Assembly: GCA_002421905.1 (NCBI GenBank)
Contig: DISK01000007.1
Location: 1 to 64,000 of the forward strand
DNA: 64,000 nt
Source: Micavibrio sp. UBA6212
GTDB lineage: Bacteria > Pseudomonadota > Alphaproteobacteria > Micavibrionales > Micavibrionaceae
Direction: 5' to 3'
A program made the translations under genes and the position numbers. This document shows positions 59,811-64,000 of this stretch, piece by piece; position 1 is the first letter of the stretch, and every line of letters begins with the position of its first letter. The notes under the pieces are model-generated. The model saw only the letters and a program-made list of their open reading frames with translations, had not been told where the DNA came from and did not search any database.

Positions 59811-60746
59811 ATGAATATGACAGATGATATGAACAAGGATCGGGAACCTTCTGACGAATACGAGCTGGATGAGCTTGTCTATGATGAAGAGGGTGAAGAT
59901 GGCGATGAGGGCGATGAAGATGGTTCCTCCGGTAAAGGTGGTGGCGGCAAGTCTCCACGGCGTTATCGCGTGATGGTTGAACCTTTTCTTGATTTTGCCG
60001 ATGATCCGACATTGTCTCCGGAAGAAAATGCCGAGCGTAAACTAAGGTTACTGGCCATCTCTCCTATTAGTATTCTTGTTCCCGGAGCGTCATCTTTTGC
60101 TTCGGAAAATGATCTTAGCCGGAAATTATTTATGGTTGATGTCGGTCAAGCCAATGGCGAGGCTTCGGCTCGTGATATTGCCGATCCTGATTTTGTTGAT
60201 AAACGGGATGCATTGCAACGCCAACGCCGGACGTTATTTGGGCTTCCGCATCCTTCTTTGGTTCTAAGTGGCGGGGTGGCGTTGGCCAGTTCGATGGTTG
60301 CGGCTTTTTCGGGATTTGCTTCAAGCGTTATTGGTAAATCCTCTCAGGACAAGTCAGCTAAAAAATCAGGAAGCCCAGAGAGCAAAAAAGCCAAGCTTTT
60401 GAATTTCTCTGCCGAGAAGGAAACGGCCTTTGGTAGCAGTAAAGATGATATGTTTGGTTCGGGTAAAGAGTATAATCCGGATAAACCTGATGCCCACTTA
60501 ACAGAAGGTTCATCGGTGCAGAATTTTGGCGAGATGCTTGAGCATGTGACGGTTGAAACGGTTACGCAGAAGATCGAGGTAACCAGAACTGCGCTCAGCT
60601 TTGATAGTTTGGCGAGTTTTTTCAACTATCTTTCTGAAAAAGCCAAGGCACCAGTGATGAAAGTCAAAATCAAAGAAGGGGGAAAGGCTGGATCAAACGT
60701 TGAAGGCCCAACCAGCCCTTGGCAAGACCTCAATCCAACTCGCTAG
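59811..60746 (+). CDS. Unrecognised 311-residue protein with acidic N-terminus
   Basis: Residues ~10-45 are strongly acidic (DELVYDEEGEDGDEGDEDGS), followed by a Gly/Lys stretch. A middle region includes a short hydrophobic segment (PSLVLSGGVALASSMVAAFSG). The C-terminus (~240-290) is more ordered (NFGEMLEHVTVETVTQKIEV). There is no signal peptide. It follows the Ppx gene by 9 bp. The start could be ATG 59811 or 59817. I cannot assign a function. Confidence 0.7.
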   Translation: MNMTDDMNKDREPSDEYELDELVYDEEGEDGDEGDEDGSSGKGGGGKSPRRYRVMVEPFLDFADDPTLSPEENAERKLRLLAISPISILVPGASSFASENDLSRKLFMVDVGQANGEASARDIADPDFVDKRDALQRQRRTLFGLPHPSLVLSGGVALASSMVAAFSGFASSVIGKSSQDKSAKKSGSPESKKAKLLNFSAEKETAFGSSKDDMFGSGKEYNPDKPDAHLTEGSSVQNFGEMLEHVTVETVTQKIEVTRTALSFDSLASFFNYLSEKAKAPVMKVKIKEGGKAGSNVEGPTSPWQDLNPTR

Positions 60747-60766
60747 TGTCCTATCCATCTATCTAT

Positions 60767-61399
60767 CTACTTTTTAAGAAACGATAGTGCTTGGCCTGCT
60801 TGTCTGGCCATTCTCTTTTCGCTCTGTTTTAGAGCCTCTTGAAACACGATTGATTGTTCAGGAGTAAAGATAATGCCGCTATATTTCATAGACTGTAAAA
60901 ACTCCGATGCCGATATGCTCACCTCGGAAAATTTCATTCCCGAAATTCTTCCACTCTCCATTTCCGGGGTCATTATTTTCAGCTCAGCCCGTGAGATTGC
61001 AGCGCCATTAAAAATCATTTCCAGTCGTATATTTTTGGAGCCCGCCTCTGTTTTTAACTGAAATCCACCTTTATCAATCAGTGCATCAAGAAAGGGTACA
61101 TCGTGTATGTTGAATGCTCTGGCTGATCCAGCAAGTGCAGTTGCTTGCAGGCTTATTTGGTGGCGCATAATTGCAGTGATGAGTGAGGATGCCGTAAGAT
61201 TGGATGGTTCTGTATATGCTCCTGTTGGCGAGTATGCGTATTGGCGTAGTTGATCTTTCCGAAATACATACTTACCGGAGTTTTGGCCCGTTACGATGTG
61301 GAAGGCCTCACCGGATAATATATGGTGTATAATTTCTACATCAGTTCCACGATATCTGTGATCTAGATTTTGATGAGCAAAAAATGACTTGTTTTCCAA
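60767..61399 (-). CDS. Unrecognised 210-residue protein
   Basis: No family is recognised. It is soluble, with no signal peptide. Segments are HRYRGTDVEIIHHILSGEAF, SSLITAIMRHQISLQATALA and a C-terminal KYSGIIFTPEQSIVFQEALK. The start is TTG at 61399, nine bases after an agagagg ribosome site. It lies downstream of rpsA on the same strand but beyond its terminator, so it is probably transcribed separately. Confidence 0.65.
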   Translation of the reverse strand: MENKSFFAHQNLDHRYRGTDVEIIHHILSGEAFHIVTGQNSGKYVFRKDQLRQYAYSPTGAYTEPSNLTASSLITAIMRHQISLQATALAGSARAFNIHDVPFLDALIDKGGFQLKTEAGSKNIRLEMIFNGAAISRAELKIMTPEMESGRISGMKFSEVSISASEFLQSMKYSGIIFTPEQSIVFQEALKQSEKRMARQAGQALSFLKK

Positions 61400-61462
61400 A
61401 GGGTTTATGCCTCTCTCTTATGTATTGGTAGTTCTAAACTCTTCCCCAATCACTCGTCAATA

Positions 61463-61493
61463 AAAAAACAGCCAGAAGCTATCCGGCTGTTTT
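61463..61493 (-). terminator. Terminator of rpsA
   Basis: The 10-bp perfect stem AAAAACAGCC / GGCTGTTTTT lies 25 bp after the rpsA stop. The flanking A and T runs allow function in both directions. Confidence 0.93.
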
Positions 61494-61517
61494 TCATGAA
61501 TTTCATTTGAGTATTGC

Positions 61518-63230
61518 CTATTCGGCTTTACCTTCTTTTTTCAAAGCGGCGCCCAGAATATCACCCAAAGATGCACCGGATTCGGTTGAGCCGAATTCAG
61601 CCATAGCAGCTTTGTCTTCGTCGATCTCGCGTTGTTTGATCGACAGATTCAAGTGATGTTTCTTGGCATCAACACCGGTGATTTTGGCATCGACTTTTTC
61701 ACCAACAGCAAAACGGTCAGGGCGTTGTTCGGAACGTTCACGAGAAAGATCCGCGCGTTTGATAGTTCCTTTAACGGTTTCGTTAACGGAAACTTCAATA
61801 CCCTTGTCGTTAACCTCGATAACAGTACAAGTCACAACCTGACCTTTGGCCAGACCAGACATGGCACCAGCCATCGGGTCATTCATCATTTGCTTGATAC
61901 CCAAAGCGATACGTTCTTTATCGGCGTCAATGTCCAGAATGCGGACTTTAACCATGTCACCTTTTTTGTATGCCTTCAAAGCATCTTCAGTGGCATCTTC
62001 CCAAGAAACGTCGGACAGGTGAACCATACCATCGATGTCGCCTGGCATACCAACAAACAGGCCGAATTCAGTGATGTTGCGAATTTCGCCTTCCATCTCT
62101 TCTCCGGACTTATGGTTGGCTGCAAAAGCAGACCATGGGTTTTCCTGAGTTTGTTTCATACCCAAAGAAATACGGCGTTTGTCCATATCGATCTCCAGAA
62201 CTTCAACTTCAACCGCTTGATCAGGGGTGACGATTTTGTTCGGGTGAACGTTTTTCTTGGTCCATGACATTTCCGATACGTGTACCAAACCTTCGATACC
62301 TGGTTCCAATTCAACAAACGCACCGTAATCGGTGATGTTGGTGATTTTCCCGGTTGTGCGAAGACCCTTGGTGTATTTTCCACTGACTTCTGACCATGGG
62401 TCGGATTCCAGTTGTTTCATACCCAAAGAAATACGCTGGTTTTCTTCGTTGTAACGGATGATCTGAACTTCGATGGTTTGACCAACGCTCAGAACTTCGG
62501 AAGGATGGTTGACACGTTTCCATGAAATGTCGGTAACGTGCAACAAACCGTCCACACCGCCGAGATCAATAAACGCACCGTAATCGGTGATGTTCTTGAC
62601 GATACCTTCAACGATTGAACCTTCGCGGAGTTGTTCCATCAATTCTGAACGGGCCTCTTCGCGGCTCTCTTCGAGAATTGCACGACGTGATACAACGATG
62701 TTTCCACGTGCGCGGTCCATTTTCAGGATCATGAATGGTTGCGGGGTTCCCATTAATGGCGAAATGTCACGAACAGGACGGATGTCAACTTGTGAACCGG
62801 GCAAGAATGCAACGGCTCCACCCAGATCAACAGTGAAACCACCTTTGACACGGGAGAAAATAACGCCGGTAACGCGTTCTTTTGCTTCACAGGATCTTTC
62901 AAGGACAGTCCAGACTTCTTCACGACGTGCTTTCTCGCGGGAAAGTACGGTGTATCCGTCTTTGTCTTCCATACGTTCGACGAATACTTCAACAGTATCG
63001 CCAATGCGGACTTCAGGATCTTGACCTGGCATACCGAATTCACGTTTGGAAATACGGCCTTCGGATTTCAATCCGACATCAACGATCACTGTATCATCAG
63101 TGATGCCAACGATCCGGCCATTCAAAACTTGTCCAGTAAATTTTGTTTGCGGTTTTAGTGTTTGTGCGAGAAGAGCTGCAAACTCGTTCGATTCTTCGCG
63201 GTCTAGTATGTTAGAGGCTGCGTGTGCCAT
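61518..63230 (-). CDS. rpsA: 30S ribosomal protein S1
   Basis: S1 binds mRNA and helps it onto the ribosome. The 570-residue protein has six S1 (OB) domains, starting at about residues 35, 120, 205, 290, 375 and 460. The motifs are GIVKNITDYGAFIDLGGVDGL, GKITNITDYGAFVELEPGIEG and GEIRNITEFGLFVGMPGDIDG. The ends of domains 3 and 4 share the RISLGMKQ signature. It lies downstream of cmk on the same strand, the usual alphaproteobacterial and enterobacterial order, with a 197-bp gap. No ihfB follows. Confidence 0.97.
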   Translation of the reverse strand: MAHAASNILDREESNEFAALLAQTLKPQTKFTGQVLNGRIVGITDDTVIVDVGLKSEGRISKREFGMPGQDPEVRIGDTVEVFVERMEDKDGYTVLSREKARREEVWTVLERSCEAKERVTGVIFSRVKGGFTVDLGGAVAFLPGSQVDIRPVRDISPLMGTPQPFMILKMDRARGNIVVSRRAILEESREEARSELMEQLREGSIVEGIVKNITDYGAFIDLGGVDGLLHVTDISWKRVNHPSEVLSVGQTIEVQIIRYNEENQRISLGMKQLESDPWSEVSGKYTKGLRTTGKITNITDYGAFVELEPGIEGLVHVSEMSWTKKNVHPNKIVTPDQAVEVEVLEIDMDKRRISLGMKQTQENPWSAFAANHKSGEEMEGEIRNITEFGLFVGMPGDIDGMVHLSDVSWEDATEDALKAYKKGDMVKVRILDIDADKERIALGIKQMMNDPMAGAMSGLAKGQVVTCTVIEVNDKGIEVSVNETVKGTIKRADLSRERSEQRPDRFAVGEKVDAKITGVDAKKHHLNLSIKQREIDEDKAAMAEFGSTESGASLGDILGAALKKEGKAE

Positions 63231-63427
63231 AGTTTGTTTTCCTTTCAGGAAATAGAAATATGTCCCAAAGGCCAGAGGATAAGGTCAGGGAAACCCCCAA
63301 GCTTTCGTACCCGATAGAACAGGCGGACTCATACGTTAAATAGCAATTTCATGCAAGAGAAAAGGCAGATTTGCGCAATTTTTCCATAATTTTACCCTTA
63401 GGGAGACTTTCTGTGCTGGAAAGTATC

Positions 63428-64000
63428 CTAAGCCAGTTTTTCCTTGATGAGGTCGCATGCCTTTTCAAATACGGCATCTGCAGTTAAGTCGGAAGTGTCC
63501 AGAATAATCGCATCTTTTGCTGCGTGCGCTGGAGCGATAGAGCGGTTTCTATCGCGCGAATCCCGATTTTTCATATCCATCAAGACGGCCTCATAGGTGG
63601 TATCAATTCCTTTGGATAGCAATTCTTTGGTTCTGCGCTGTGCTCGAACTTCAGGAGAGGCTGTTATAAAGAATTTTATGGTTGCATCCGGACATATGAC
63701 CGTTCCAATATCCCGACCATCCAATATAGAGCCCGCCCATGGTTTTAGATCCGGTTTATGGGGGGGGTGCTGAGCAAATTGTCGCTGTGTGTCTTTGAGA
63801 ATTTCACGAACTTCCGGTATTTGTGATGATCGGGACGTGGCTTCGGCCACGACATCGTTTCGTAATGCCTGATCTTCCAGCATTTCCCAGGATAAATGAT
63901 CGCGGACATAGATCGCTGAGGCTACGGCATCTTCCGGAGAATCGGGGTTTTTGCCCTGATCCAGAATATGTTTCGCGACGGCTCTATAAAGTGCGCCTGT
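63428..64000 (-). CDS. cmk: Cytidylate kinase, C-terminal part (5' end outside window)
   Basis: CMP kinase phosphorylates CMP and dCMP. The frame is open to the window edge and begins TGALYRAVAKHILDQ, the conserved segment just after the P-loop. Later motifs are LDGRDIGTVICPDATIKFFI, AQRRTKELLSKG and NRDSRDRNRSIAPAHAAKDA. About 190 residues are visible; the P-loop lies outside. It is read toward rpsA. Confidence 0.96.
   Translation of the reverse strand, partial: TGALYRAVAKHILDQGKNPDSPEDAVASAIYVRDHLSWEMLEDQALRNDVVAEATSRSSQIPEVREILKDTQRQFAQHPPHKPDLKPWAGSILDGRDIGTVICPDATIKFFITASPEVRAQRRTKELLSKGIDTTYEAVLMDMKNRDSRDRNRSIAPAHAAKDAIILDTSDLTADAVFEKACDLIKEKLA

Overview
The window is a stretch of a Gram-negative proteobacterial chromosome, moderately AT-rich. 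It is most likely alphaproteobacterial: gene types and arrangements such as the ~525-residue SerA, the three tandem DotA/TraY-type membrane proteins, the TolC/ABC/HlyD type I exporter beside a giant VCBS protein, and rpsA next to cmk suggest this. I cannot place it below class; a Micavibrio-like lineage is only a guess. Most genes are ordinary chromosomal genes. One clearly foreign element interrupts them.

Layout. 1-2400: the 3' end of tuf with its terminator, two unrecognised genes and tRNA-Trp. 2650-6920: an RND efflux adaptor and pump. 7020-9930: the two TldD/TldE protease subunits, convergent on a shared terminator. 10030-12005: GDP-mannose dehydratase and GDP-fucose synthase, overlapping. 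12160-15190: cysQ, def, then a translationally coupled earP-efp pair whose EF-P has arginine at position 32, the residue EarP glycosylates. 15390-24610: three consecutive DotA/TraY-like polytopic proteins, the first with a winged-helix-like tail. 24690-29160: MltA lipoprotein, small secreted proteins including an entericidin, an EamA-like permease, a YccA-type protein and MscL.

29231-38508: an integrated element of about 9.2 kb in the 3' end of tRNA-Ala(GGC). A 21-bp direct repeat bounds it, and paired 9-bp repeats lie about 60 bp inside each end. A tyrosine integrase sits at the left end. The remaining genes, apart from a small membrane protein behind the integrase, run leftward. They include the C-terminal ~80 residues of a T7-like RNA polymerase, a serine recombinase, homologues of the T7 internal core proteins gp13 and gp14, a large fusion (gp13-like, two RNase H-like repeats and a LuxR helix-turn-helix) and a ParB-like protein. 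Three copies of a conserved 20-bp sequence precede leftward genes and look like single-subunit phage RNA polymerase promoters. No capsid, portal, terminase or complete RNA polymerase is present, so this is either a decayed T7-like prophage or a satellite that borrows a related phage's polymerase.

38559-46863: a large acyltransferase, YqgE, an M16 peptidase, a PRC-barrel protein, a CsbD-like protein, SerA and a CheY-like regulator. 46864-58841: a non-coding stretch with a strong hairpin, the 1973-residue VCBS-repeat protein, and the TolC, ABC and HlyD components that presumably export it. 58881-64000: Ppx/GppA, two unrecognised genes, rpsA and the 3' part of cmk.
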